From assembly GCA_963205295.1 (NCBI GenBank), contig CAUJIY010000090.1, forward strand, positions 1-59,901: DNA of 59,901 nt. The letters run 5' to 3'. Shown here piece by piece: positions 1-7,542 of this stretch (the first letter of the stretch is position 1; each line of letters opens with the position of its first letter). This DNA is from Pseudomonadota bacterium (lineage in GTDB: Bacteria; Pseudomonadota; Gammaproteobacteria; Steroidobacterales; GCA-2729495). The notes under the pieces were generated by a model. It was given only the letters and a program-made list of their open reading frames with translations. It searched no databases and was not told the origin of the DNA. The position numbers and the translations under genes are program-made.

Positions 1-876
1 GCGAGTCTCGCCGGCAGTGCCGTGCTTGCCCGCCATTTCGCCCGACCGGTGGGGCATCTGCGGACTGCCTTCGCCGCCGCTGCCGAGGGGCGTCTCGACG
101 AGCGGGTGCAGCCGCGCATGGGTCGCCGGCGCGACGAGATCGCCGACCTTGGCCAGCACTTCGACACCATGGCAGGACGATTGCAGGCGCTCCTCGGTGC
201 GCAGCGCCAGCTTCTGCACGACGTATCGCACGAACTGCGCTCGCCGCTGGCCCGGCTGCAGGCGGCGATCGGTCTGGCCCGCCAGGACCCGGCCCGGGTC
301 GAGGGTGCGCTCGACCGCGTGGAGCGCGAGGCGGGCCGCCTCGACGAGCTGGTCGGTGAAGTGCTGACGCTGTCGCGCCTGGAAGCGGGTGTAGGCGGAG
401 CATCGGGCGGGCCGGTCGACCTCGCCGAGCTGGTGGCAGCCGTGGCTGCCGACGCCCGTTTCGAGGCTGAAGCTGCCGGCCGCGGGCTGCAGCTCGAGGT
501 GGCGCCTGGCGAGTTCCAGATCGAAGGCCGGGCCGAGCTCCTGCACCGGGCATTCGAGAACGTGATCCGCAATGCCGTGCGCCACACGGCACCAGGCACC
601 GTGGTCGAGGTCGCGTTGGATCGCGAGCCCGGTGCCGGCCTGCTGGTCACGGTGGCCGATCGCGGCCCCGGCGTCGCGCCGGCCGACCTGGAAACGATCT
701 TCGAGCCGTTCCACCGCGGCTCCGGCAGCGCATTGCCGACCGGATTCGGTCTTGGGCTGGCAATTGCCCGCCGCGCCATCGAAGGGCATGGCGGTCGCAT
801 CGGGGCGCACAACCGCGAGGGTGGCGGGCTGTGCATGGAGATCCGCCTGCCGCGATCCGATCGTCCTTCGCGATAG
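1..876 (+). CDS. Sensor histidine kinase, C-terminal part (5' end outside window)
   Basis: Two-component sensor kinase that autophosphorylates on His and passes the phosphate to a response regulator, presumably encoded upstream of the window. The frame is open from base 1. It begins with the end of a transmembrane helix, followed by a HAMP-like linker (about the first 60 residues). A HisKA H-box follows (HDVSHELRSPLARL), then an N-box (FENVIRNAVRHT), a G1 box (DRGPGVA) and a G2 box (GFGLGLAIARR) of the HATPase_c domain. The HAMP-HisKA-HATPase order and the HELRSPL type fit the CpxA/EnvZ group, but the periplasmic sensor part is missing, so the stimulus cannot be inferred. It converges with the SDR gene downstream. 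Confidence 0.9.
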   Translation, partial: ASLAGSAVLARHFARPVGHLRTAFAAAAEGRLDERVQPRMGRRRDEIADLGQHFDTMAGRLQALLGAQRQLLHDVSHELRSPLARLQAAIGLARQDPARVEGALDRVEREAGRLDELVGEVLTLSRLEAGVGGASGGPVDLAELVAAVAADARFEAEAAGRGLQLEVAPGEFQIEGRAELLHRAFENVIRNAVRHTAPGTVVEVALDREPGAGLLVTVADRGPGVAPADLETIFEPFHRGSGSALPTGFGLGLAIARRAIEGHGGRIGAHNREGGGLCMEIRLPRSDRPSR

Positions 877-919
877 CCCTTAGCGCCTGCGTCGTGTTGG
901 CCTGGCGCGGGCCAGGCTC

Positions 920-1714
920 TCAGCCCGCCAGCCACCCCGAGGTGGCGTTGACGATGGTGCCGGTCACGTGCTGCGCCTCGGGTAGCGCGAGCAGCAGGGC
1001 TGTCGCGGCTGCTTCCTCGGCGCTCTGCGGGTGGCCCTGGTAGCCGGCGCGGATCTGCTCGCGCATGGCTTTCGGGATGCCGACGGGGTGGCCGAGCACC
1101 TGTTCGCCGGCTTCCCGCTCACCGGTCAGCCGCGTGTCGACCCAGCCGTAGGCGACGGCGTTGCAGGTCACGCCGAACCGCGCCCATTCGAGTGCCACCG
1201 ACTTGGTCAGTCCGTGCAGGCCGTGCTTGGCAGCGCAGTAGTTGGCCATCCCCGGGCTGCCGATCAGACCCGCCGCGGCCGAGATGTTGATGATGCGCCC
1301 GCCATGGTCTTCGTGGCGCATGTACTTCGCTGCTGCCCGGATGCAGTTGAACGCGCCTTTGAGCGTGACGTCGATGCAGTCGTCCCACTGCGCGTCGCTC
1401 ATCTTGTGGATCATGGCGTCGAGCGGGAATCCGGCGTTGTTCACCAGGATGTCCAGCCGCCCGAACGCCTCACCGGCGGTATCGACGATCCGCTGGGCAT
1501 CGGCGGCGCTGCGCACGTCGGCGGCACAGCCGGCTGCCTTGCCGCCGGCCGCGCGGATCGTGGCGACGACGGCGTCGACCGATGACTGATGCAGTGCGTT
1601 GACGACGACGGCTGCCCCCTGGCGTGCGAAGAGCACGGCGATCGCCCGGCCGATTCCCTGACCCGACCCCGTGATCGCCGCCACCTTGCCGGCCAGCGCT
1701 CCTGCTGCAGCCAT
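920..1714 (-). CDS. Short-chain dehydrogenase/reductase (SDR), likely 3-hydroxyacyl-CoA dehydrogenase-like
   Basis: A 264-residue classical SDR that uses NAD(P)(H) to oxidise or reduce a hydroxyl/keto group. It shows the cofactor motif TGSGQGIG near residue 14, the NNAG motif, the catalytic Ser region (NISAAAG) and the YCAAK catalytic Tyr-Lys pair. The start is the ATG at 1714. The frame extends further upstream, but that part would overlap the hydratase gene and has no SDR character. It is the last gene of a leftward three-gene set, 5 nt after the MaoC gene. Pairing with two hydratase subunits suggests sequential hydration and dehydrogenation of an enoyl-CoA, as in fatty-acid or steroid side-chain oxidation. 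The substrate is an inference. Confidence 0.85.
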   Translation of the reverse strand: MAAAGALAGKVAAITGSGQGIGRAIAVLFARQGAAVVVNALHQSSVDAVVATIRAAGGKAAGCAADVRSAADAQRIVDTAGEAFGRLDILVNNAGFPLDAMIHKMSDAQWDDCIDVTLKGAFNCIRAAAKYMRHEDHGGRIINISAAAGLIGSPGMANYCAAKHGLHGLTKSVALEWARFGVTCNAVAYGWVDTRLTGEREAGEQVLGHPVGIPKAMREQIRAGYQGHPQSAEEAAATALLLALPEAQHVTGTIVNATSGWLAG

Positions 1715-1719
1715 GTCCG

Positions 1720-2169
1720 TCACCTCGCTGGTTCGTCGGTGTTCCGCGACGGCAGGACAACCACCCCGTTGCCGACCGTGGTGCGCTCGCCGGCGGCATT
1801 CTCGATCCACACCTCGACGGCAACGCAGTGCGCGTCGCCGTCGAGGAACCGGTCGGTCACCCGGCCCCTGCAGGTCAGCTCGACGTCGAAGAAGTCGATG
1901 CCCCGGAACTGGCAACTGATCTTGCGCAGGAACCCCGCGAGCCCCATCCAGGTCGTCAGCAGCTGCGCCGCGATCGCCGCCTTGAGGGCGCCATGCACGA
2001 TCACGTCAGGCTGACCGGCGGCGCGCGCAAAATCCTTGTCGTAGTGGATCTCGTAGTAGTCGCCGGAAGCCCCGGCCCATTTCACCGCCTGCCGGCGCGT
2101 CGGCGTCATGCGCAGGGGCTCCAGCTCCTGGCCGACCGCGACATCCTCGTAGTGGACCTGTGGCTTCAA
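1720..2169 (-). CDS. MaoC-like hot-dog hydratase, catalytic subunit
   Basis: A 149-residue single hot-dog protein of the MaoC/(R)-enoyl-CoA hydratase type. The segment GDYYEIHYD near residues 36-44 carries the Asp-x4-His catalytic pair of the family, followed by the HGALKAAI helix. It lies 14 nt after the upstream N-type hydratase half and 5 nt before the SDR, so the three are almost certainly one transcript. In HadAB and ChsH1/ChsH2-type enzymes one partner supplies the catalytic Asp/His and the other shapes the acyl pocket. This gene fits the catalytic partner. The substrate is unknown. Confidence 0.85.
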   Translation of the reverse strand: MKPQVHYEDVAVGQELEPLRMTPTRRQAVKWAGASGDYYEIHYDKDFARAAGQPDVIVHGALKAAIAAQLLTTWMGLAGFLRKISCQFRGIDFFDVELTCRGRVTDRFLDGDAHCVAVEVWIENAAGERTTVGNGVVVLPSRNTDEPAR

Positions 2170-2183
2170 GTGCCGCCCTTTCT

Positions 2184-2645
2184 TCAGTACCGGATGAAGC
2201 TCTGGCGCAGCTTCATGACCCTGTCACCGTGCTGGTTGGTCCAGACGACTTCGAAATGGAAGAACACCATGGGCCCGACGCGTCCCTGCTTTTCCGCGAC
2301 GTCGGCGAGGGTCAGGATCCCGGTGAGCACATCGCCCGGCCGTATCGGCCCGAACAGCTCCTGCTCGAAGCCTGCATTGAGCAGGCGCTTGAGCGGGAAC
2401 TCGTATTGCGTCGCCATCCAGTCCATCCTGGCCGGGATGATCGGCCACACGATCCCGGGCGGCGCGATCATGCCGGCGTAGCGGCTGGTGCGGCTCTCTT
2501 CCCCGTCCCGGTACAGCGGGTTGTCGTCGAACGCCGCTTCGGCGAGCCGGCGGATCATGCCCTTCTCGATCTCGTGCACGGAGCGGTCGAGCTCCTGCCC
2601 GACGAGGCGCCGGAGATCATCGGTGATGTACGACTTCGCGCTCAC
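2184..2645 (-). CDS. MaoC-like N-terminal-type dehydratase subunit
   Basis: A 153-residue protein resembling the N-terminal half of double hot-dog dehydratases (MaoC_dehydrat_N/FAS1_DH type). The segment DDNPLYRDGEESRTSRYAG aligns with the catalytic stretch of MaoC proteins, but Tyr sits where the catalytic His is expected. It is therefore probably the non-catalytic, substrate-shaping partner of the next gene. The GTG at 2645 was chosen because residues from SAKSYITDD onward look family-like. The frame is open upstream, but that part is Arg-rich and non-conserved. It is the first gene of the leftward hydratase-hydratase-SDR set. Confidence 0.75.
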   Translation of the reverse strand: MSAKSYITDDLRRLVGQELDRSVHEIEKGMIRRLAEAAFDDNPLYRDGEESRTSRYAGMIAPPGIVWPIIPARMDWMATQYEFPLKRLLNAGFEQELFGPIRPGDVLTGILTLADVAEKQGRVGPMVFFHFEVVWTNQHGDRVMKLRQSFIRY

Positions 2646-2766
2646 TGCGCCTCTCCGTCGATGGATCAGGTGCTGCCGTCGCGGTGGCATCGAGGCGTAC
2701 GCCCGCGACCGCTGCGGTCGTGTCGCAGTCTCGGCCAGATCCGTACTGAAGGTCAAATGGGCCGAT
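2646..2766. promoter_or_regulatory. Intergenic region upstream of the hydratase/SDR genes
   Basis: A 121-bp gap between the VPLP gene end and the hydratase start. On the minus strand a TTGACC hexamer (around 2757-2752) could be a -35 element, but no good -10 follows at 17 nt. A 6-bp stem (CGACCG/CGGTCG) lies near 2707-2721. The promoter is not firmly located. Confidence 0.25.
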
Positions 2767-3723
2767 TCATCGGCGCGACGATGCCGGGGCGGATCGATAC
2801 CGCGCCAGCCATGCGAATGCCGGGCCGAGCAGCCAGGCCGATCCGGGCAGTGGCACCGGCGTGAGCGGCAGGCCGTCGGAACCGGTGATGCTGAACGTGT
2901 CGAGCGGCGTGCCGCCTGCATCCGTGGCCGCGATTCCCGTCAGGGTGAGGGTCGAATGGTAGTCAGCGGTGGCATCGACGTGGAAGTAGCCCGGATTCAG
3001 GTCCATGCCGAGTGCCTTGGCATCGGCTGTCGACGAGAACACGCGCGCACTCAGTTCGAGCGCATAGGCGAGAGTCGCACCGTTCTGCACGGTAAACACG
3101 TGGGTGAAGCCCGCTCCCGGAGCGGGAAAGTCGATGCGCTTGCTCTGCAGCTGGAAGCCGCCGCCGATCGAACTGCGTGCTTCGCCGTAGACCTCGGTGG
3201 CAGGAATGGTTCCTCCGACTCCACCCGTGATCGCGCACGCTGCCCGGTCGCAGTCGGCGCCCTGGCCGTGCAGGAAATAGGTGAAGCTCACGTTCATCGT
3301 GGCACCGGGCGCCAGTGCCGGGGTCAGGAACGTGAGCTGGTCCTCGATCAGCCCTGAAGCCAGCGCTTCGGCCGTGTTCCAGAGCACCGGCGGATCACCG
3401 TAGACGGCGATGAGCGTTCCCGGCACGAAGTCGGCATCGAGATCGGCCCGGGCACCGATGGCGTACTGTCCGCCGCTCGCGGTGGCCCAGGCGCGTGCGT
3501 GGCCCATGAGGGTGTATTCGCCCGGTGCTCCCGTGCCCTGGAGCAGCGTCTCGTCGACGAGTCCGATCGCAGGGTTGTTCTTCGCCCGGAACACGCCGGC
3601 CGAGTAGCTGTCGATGTACGCGAACGTGCTGGTAACCGGTGCGGCGCGGCCCGGCATCGCGGCCAGGGTCATCAGGCCAATGGCGATACCGCCTGCTGCA
3701 TGACACGCAAATGAGGGCTGCAT
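2767..3723 (-). CDS. Exported protein with VPLP (PEP-CTERM-like) C-terminal anchor
   Basis: A 318-residue protein with an N-terminal signal peptide (hydrophobic stretch about residues 9-27 ending in GRAA). The body has the Ser/Thr/Gly-rich, beta-strand look of extracellular proteins, with three Cys in the middle (ADCDRAACAIT). It ends in a short tripartite tail: VPLPGSAWLL, a hydrophobic segment, then basic residues (RYRSAPASSRR). This matches the VPLP variant of PEP-CTERM sorting signals recognised by exosortase. The start ATG is preceded by GGAGG at good spacing. No exosortase gene is in the window. Function beyond export and anchoring is unknown. Confidence 0.7.
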   Translation of the reverse strand: MQPSFACHAAGGIAIGLMTLAAMPGRAAPVTSTFAYIDSYSAGVFRAKNNPAIGLVDETLLQGTGAPGEYTLMGHARAWATASGGQYAIGARADLDADFVPGTLIAVYGDPPVLWNTAEALASGLIEDQLTFLTPALAPGATMNVSFTYFLHGQGADCDRAACAITGGVGGTIPATEVYGEARSSIGGGFQLQSKRIDFPAPGAGFTHVFTVQNGATLAYALELSARVFSSTADAKALGMDLNPGYFHVDATADYHSTLTLTGIAATDAGGTPLDTFSITGSDGLPLTPVPLPGSAWLLGPAFAWLARYRSAPASSRR

Positions 3724-3775
3724 GTGGAGTACCTCCGGCTGGCGGTCGATGACGCCATCTTCTTGTTCTGGTTCG

Positions 3776-3781
3776 ATTATC
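3776..3781 (-). promoter_or_regulatory. Possible -10 element for the VPLP gene
   Basis: GATAAT on the minus strand, 5 of 6 to the sigma70 -10 consensus, about 52 nt before the ATG at 3723. No convincing -35 hexamer lies at the usual spacing, so this is tentative. Confidence 0.3.
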
Positions 3782-3918
3782 GCATTCGATGCCGCGGTGG
3801 GCCATAACATGGATCAATCGTGCGACCGCATGGAGCACGACCGCGTTGGCCCTCCCGCCGGTGTGCCGGCAATCGTGCAGAGACTGGATAAGTCGGTGAC
3901 GCAGAAGGTGTTTTGGCG

Positions 3919-4007
3919 CCCGTCGTCACGGGTGGCAGCTCCGGAGCTGCGCCGACTGGCTGCGGTTGGGCAGCCACCTGGCCACCGCGACACTTTCGCC
4001 GGTGTCG
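3919..4007 (+). other. Hairpin-rich 5' leader of the 37-residue ORF
   Basis: Four stem-loops lie in a row just upstream of the small ORF: CCCGT/ACGGG (3919-3932); the perfect 16-bp palindrome GCAGCTCCGGAGCTGC (3935-3950); TGGCTGC/GCAGCCA around GGTTGG (3957-3976); and CGACAC/GTGTCG (3988-4007). The density of perfect stems suggests a structured leader RNA. It matches no riboswitch that I recognise. The rest of 3724-3918 shows no gene. Confidence 0.4.
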
Positions 4008-4043
4008 TTCCCTGTGGCAAAGTCCGCCCAGGAGAAAACGCCG

Positions 4044-4157
4044 ATGTTCGAACACTATTTCCAGCACTATCCTGCGTTCTACGCTTTCTATCTTGCGGTC
4101 GTGGCGGTGGTCGTGGTCGCCATCTGCATCGCCGTCCGCAACGCCAAGGGGCCCTGA
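4044..4157 (+). CDS. Small single-pass membrane protein (37 aa)
   Basis: A short ORF with an aromatic N-terminus (MFEHYFQHYPAFYAFY), one strong hydrophobic helix (about residues 16-32) and a basic tail (RNAKGP). The ATG at 4044 is preceded by CAGGAGAAAACGCCG, a good ribosome binding site. A longer in-frame version begins at 3966 but would initiate inside a stem-loop. Size and topology resemble small membrane subunits or regulators such as CydX-like peptides, but there is no oxidase operon beside it and I do not recognise a family. Confidence 0.5.
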   Translation: MFEHYFQHYPAFYAFYLAVVAVVVVAICIAVRNAKGP

Positions 4158-4307
4158 CTCCCCTGGGGTGGCGGTGCCACCCGGTGAAAGCGTCCGGCAT
4201 GATCGTTGCCCGCCCTGCAGGCGGGCCCCGTCGCTTCGCGTGCGTTAAACTCTGCGGCCGTCGCGACATGGCGGCGGGCAGGTCTTTGCTTTTCCGGGAG
4301 ATGGATC
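4158..4307 (+). promoter_or_regulatory. Aldolase upstream region
   Basis: Contains a 7-bp hairpin GCCCGCC/GGCGGGC (4208-4226) that may end the small-ORF transcript, although it lacks a T-run. A TAAACT hexamer at 4246-4251 is a possible -10 for the aldolase. Confidence 0.3.
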
Positions 4308-5201
4308 GTGAAAACATTCGAGCAGCAGCAGCGCAAGATGCGGACCCAGGACGGGTTCATAGCGGCCCTGGACCAGAGCGGTGGCAGCACGCCGAAGGCC
4401 CTGAATCTCTATGGCCTCGGCAACGACGCCTGGTCGGGCGAGGAGCAGATGTACGCCCTGGTGCACCAGATGCGCACGCGCATCATCACCACCCCCGCCT
4501 TCAATGGTGACCGCATCCTCGCGGCGATCCTGTTCGAAAACACCATGGACCGCGACATCCAGGGCCAGCCGACGGCCGACTATCTCTGGAACGTCAGGCG
4601 CGTGGTGCCGATCCTCAAGGTCGACAAGGGTCTCGCCGAGGAGCGCGACGGCGTGCAGCTCATGAAGCCGATGCCCGCCCTCGATGCGTTGCTCGCCAAG
4701 GCGCGTGGCAAGCGGATCTTCGGCACCAAGATGCGCTCGGTGATCAAGCAGGCCAATGCGGACGGCATCGGCGCGATCGTGCAGCAGCAGTTCGAGGTTG
4801 GCCGCCAGATCGTCGCGGCCGGCCTCGTGCCCATCATCGAGCCCGAGGTGGACATCAAGTGCCCGGACAAGGCCGGTGCCGAGAAGCTGCTGAAGGCCGG
4901 CATCGTGGCGCAGCTCGACAGGCTGGCACCCGATCAGCTCGTGATGCTGAAGCTCACGCTGCCGGAGCAGGACAACCTTTACGCCGACTGCATCGCCCAT
5001 CGCAACGTCCTGCGCGTGGTTGCGCTGTCAGGCGGCTACTCGCGGCAGGAGGCCAACCGGCGTCTGGCACGCCAGCACGGCATGATCGCGAGCTTCTCGC
5101 GTGCTCTGGTCGAGGGACTCACGGCCCAGATGTCGGACGGGGCTTTCGACGAGGCGATGGACGAGGCGGTCCAGGGCATCTTCGAGGCCTCGCGCACCTA
5201 G
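4308..5201 (+). CDS. fda: Fructose-bisphosphate aldolase, class I
   Basis: A cytosolic glycolytic/gluconeogenic enzyme that cleaves fructose 1,6-bisphosphate to DHAP and glyceraldehyde 3-phosphate through a lysine Schiff base. The 297-residue length matches bacterial class I aldolases. Visible family segments include the N-terminal ALDQSGGSTPKAL, RTRIITTPAFNGDRILAAILFE, VPILKVDKG, IIEPEVDI and MLKLTLPE, the last carrying a candidate Schiff-base Lys, and the phosphate-binding LSGGYSR loop. The GTG start at 4308 follows GGGAGATGGATC. An upstream open extension is not family-like. It appears monocistronic. Confidence 0.95.
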   Translation: MKTFEQQQRKMRTQDGFIAALDQSGGSTPKALNLYGLGNDAWSGEEQMYALVHQMRTRIITTPAFNGDRILAAILFENTMDRDIQGQPTADYLWNVRRVVPILKVDKGLAEERDGVQLMKPMPALDALLAKARGKRIFGTKMRSVIKQANADGIGAIVQQQFEVGRQIVAAGLVPIIEPEVDIKCPDKAGAEKLLKAGIVAQLDRLAPDQLVMLKLTLPEQDNLYADCIAHRNVLRVVALSGGYSRQEANRRLARQHGMIASFSRALVEGLTAQMSDGAFDEAMDEAVQGIFEASRT

Positions 5202-5285
5202 GCGGTGATCGGTGCCACGGCTGTCGCGTATCGGTGATGCGCGACGCCGGCATCACGCGTCCAACGATCCGGCGGAGTCGCGGAC

Positions 5286-5837
5286 ATGCAATGGCGCAAT
5301 ACGGCGCGACGCTACGGCCTCGTCGCCCGGTTCTTCCACTGGGCGATGTTCCTGCTGATCGGGCTGACCACTTTCCTCGCGCTCAACATCGAGACGATGC
5401 CCGAGGCCGATCGGGACTTCACCACCTGGCTGCACCGCTCGTTCGGCGTGCTGATCGGTGGCCTGCTCCTGCTGCGCGTGGCCTGGAAGCTGGCCAATCC
5501 GCAACCGGACGACCTGCCCGGCCCGGCCTGGATGAGCCTGGCTGCACATGCTGTGCACTGGGTGCTCTACGGCGTGGTCCTGGTGCAGGTCGTGGCCGGG
5601 ATCACCATGTCGCAGGCGGATGGTGCGACGGTCGGCCTGTTCGGTCTGTTCGATCTGCCTGCATTCGTGGTGGCCGATCCCGGCCTCGAGGCCTTCTGTC
5701 GCGAGGTCCACGAGACCGTCTGGATCGTGCTCACCGTGCTCGTGATCGGGCATGTGCTGGCGGCGCTCCACCACCATTTCAGCGAGAGCGGCGAGGTGTT
5801 CGACCGCATGGGTGTCGGCAGCCCGCGGCAGGACTAG
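5286..5837 (+). CDS. Cytochrome b561
   Basis: A 183-residue inner-membrane b-type cytochrome with four predicted transmembrane helices. Candidate haem-ligand histidines lie in RFFHW (residue 18), WLHRSFG (about 50), and the HEVHETVW/HVLAALHHHF region of the last helices. The family (Ni,Fe-hydrogenase-type b561/YodB-like) transfers electrons between the quinone pool and a periplasmic acceptor such as superoxide or a reductase. The ATG at 5286 follows a GCGGAG stretch. The partner is not evident from the neighbours. Confidence 0.9.
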   Translation: MQWRNTARRYGLVARFFHWAMFLLIGLTTFLALNIETMPEADRDFTTWLHRSFGVLIGGLLLLRVAWKLANPQPDDLPGPAWMSLAAHAVHWVLYGVVLVQVVAGITMSQADGATVGLFGLFDLPAFVVADPGLEAFCREVHETVWIVLTVLVIGHVLAALHHHFSESGEVFDRMGVGSPRQD

Positions 5838-5908
5838 CTCCAGGGCGATGGCTGCTGCACGCGGGCGATCGAGTCGACGCCCACACCGCCAGGGGCGACA
5901 ATGGGCGG

Positions 5909-6604
5909 GTGGACAGCATCGACCGAGTGCACGTGCAGCGAACCGGACGCCGGGCCGCAGGCGCCCTGGTCGCGCTTGGACTTGCGCTGCTCGCCACCAG
6001 CTGCAGCTTCACCGACCAGGTGCGCTACAAGGTCGACCTCAACAACCTCGCGCTCGAACCCGGTGCACTCGAGCGTGAAGGCATCGGTTTTCTCACGCCG
6101 GCCGCAGCCACGGGTCGCGAGGCCGACAAGCAGGCGCTGGCGCACGCCTTCGCCCGGCAACTGCAGCTCTCGCGCCCGGGCGTGAAGGTGGTGCCGCTGC
6201 CGGCGGTCCTCAGCGCCGTCAATGCCGCCGATCTCGACCAGCAGTACAAGCGCATGTATCGCGATTACCTCGAGACCGGGATCCTGGAAGGCTCGGTGTT
6301 GCGGCAGATCGGCGAGGTCGGCGGGGTGCGGTACCTGGTGCAGATGAGTCTCGCGGACTTCCAGCAGATCAGCCGCGGTCGCTTCAGTTTCCTCGGCCTG
6401 CGCCTGGTCGATACCAAGCAGGCCAACCTGCGCATATTCGCGCAGATCTGGGACAGCCGCACCGGTGGTGTGGCCTGGGAGGGCAGTGCCGAACTGAATT
6501 ACGCCTACGAATCGGCCGCGGAAGACCCGGCGCCATTCATGGAGGCGGCGACGATCGCTGCGCGCCGGTTGTTCGAGGACCTGGACGGGGAAAAACCGCG
6601 CTAG
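5909..6604 (+). CDS. Predicted lipoprotein of unknown function
   Basis: A 231-residue protein with a basic N-terminus, a hydrophobic helix and a lipobox (LLATSC), so it is probably lipid-modified and held in the outer or inner membrane facing the periplasm. The mature part is mixed alpha/beta, with the segment VRYLVQMSLADFQQI and a late strand-rich part (LRIFAQIWDSRTGGVAWEG) reminiscent of CsgG/LpoB-like lipoproteins, without clear homology. The GTG at 5909 is used. GTG 5927 or 5933 would give a more compact signal peptide. No functional partner can be read from the neighbours. Confidence 0.65.
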   Translation: MDSIDRVHVQRTGRRAAGALVALGLALLATSCSFTDQVRYKVDLNNLALEPGALEREGIGFLTPAAATGREADKQALAHAFARQLQLSRPGVKVVPLPAVLSAVNAADLDQQYKRMYRDYLETGILEGSVLRQIGEVGGVRYLVQMSLADFQQISRGRFSFLGLRLVDTKQANLRIFAQIWDSRTGGVAWEGSAELNYAYESAAEDPAPFMEAATIAARRLFEDLDGEKPR

Positions 6605-6616
6605 CTCACCCCCGGG

Positions 6617-6645
6617 TTCGATCGCAGCGCGCTTCGCTCTATACT
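6617..6645 (+). promoter_or_regulatory. Sigma70-type promoter for the methyltransferase gene
   Basis: TTCGAT, 17 nt, then TATACT (6640-6645). The -10 is 5 of 6 to consensus and lies about 35 nt before the GTG start. The -35 is weak. Confidence 0.5.
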
Positions 6646-6680
6646 GCCCGTCCGCCCTCGCCAACAGGGAAGGACAAGAC

Positions 6681-7535
6681 GTGGAAACAGGCAAGCACAG
6701 CCGCATGGCTGAAGGCTCGGCGTATCTCCGGGCCGTGCACATGGTGCTCGACGGGCAGCCGAAGATCCTCGAGGATCCGCTGGCGGCGACGCTGCTCGGG
6801 CCGGGCTTCACGGACCGTCTCGAGGGCGATCGTGAGCGGCTCGCCACTGCCCCGCTGGTGAAGGCGCGCTCCCTGATCTGTATGCGCAGCCGCTTCGCGG
6901 AAGACGAGCTGAAGGCGGCGATCGGCCGTGGCGTCGGGCAGTACGTGCTGCTCGGTGCGGGACTGGATACCTCGCCATACCGTCCCGGGCATCCCGCGCA
7001 AGGGGTGCACACTTTCGAAGTGGATCATCCCGACACGCAGCGCTGGAAGCTCGAGCGGCTGCGCGCGGCCGACGTGTCGTTCAGCGAGCGCCTGCATCAC
7101 GTCGCCGTGGATTTCGAGAAGGACTCGCTCGGCGAGCGGCTGGTGGCCTGCGGTTTCGACCGCAAGCGCCCGGCGTTCTTCTCCTGGCTTGGGGTTTCGT
7201 ATTACCTCAACCGCGAGTCGGTGCTCGAGGTGTTCCGTTTCGTCGCCGGCCTGCCGCCGTCGAGCCAGATCGTCTTCGACTTCGTCATGGACGACGCCGA
7301 GCTCAACGAGACCGAGCGCCAGGCGATGCGCTCGATCACAGCCTTCGTGCAGCGCTTCGGCGAGCCGTGGCTGTGCCGGTTCGGGCCCGCCGACCTGCAG
7401 CAGACGTTGCGTGGCCTTGGTTTCAGCCACACCGGGCACTTCAGCCACGCGCTGGCCACGCGCCGTTACTTCGAGGGACGCGACGACGGCCTGTACCTCG
7501 ATTTCACCACGCAGATGATGAGCGCGATCGTTTGA
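6681..7535 (+). CDS. Class I SAM-dependent methyltransferase (LCM/TIGR00027-type)
   Basis: A 284-residue methyltransferase of the leucine carboxyl methyltransferase-like O-methyltransferase family. It shows the family N-terminus (EDPLAATLLGPG), SAM motif I (YVLLGAGLDTSPYR), the acidic motif EVDHPDTQRWK and the ARF-like loop FSWLGVSYYLNRESV. The substrate is unknown. Many relatives act on lipids or polyketides. The GTG start is preceded by GGGAAGGACAAGAC. A hypothetical gene follows after 7 nt, and together with the oxygenase further on they may form one transcript. Confidence 0.85.
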   Translation: METGKHSRMAEGSAYLRAVHMVLDGQPKILEDPLAATLLGPGFTDRLEGDRERLATAPLVKARSLICMRSRFAEDELKAAIGRGVGQYVLLGAGLDTSPYRPGHPAQGVHTFEVDHPDTQRWKLERLRAADVSFSERLHHVAVDFEKDSLGERLVACGFDRKRPAFFSWLGVSYYLNRESVLEVFRFVAGLPPSSQIVFDFVMDDAELNETERQAMRSITAFVQRFGEPWLCRFGPADLQQTLRGLGFSHTGHFSHALATRRYFEGRDDGLYLDFTTQMMSAIV

Positions 7536-7542
7536 GGGGCCC

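Noticed and set aside
4859-5908. Long upstream extension of the lipoprotein frame across aldolase and cytochrome b561
   Set aside because: Out-of-frame translation of two well-supported genes. The lipoprotein signal sequence begins only near 5909-5933.
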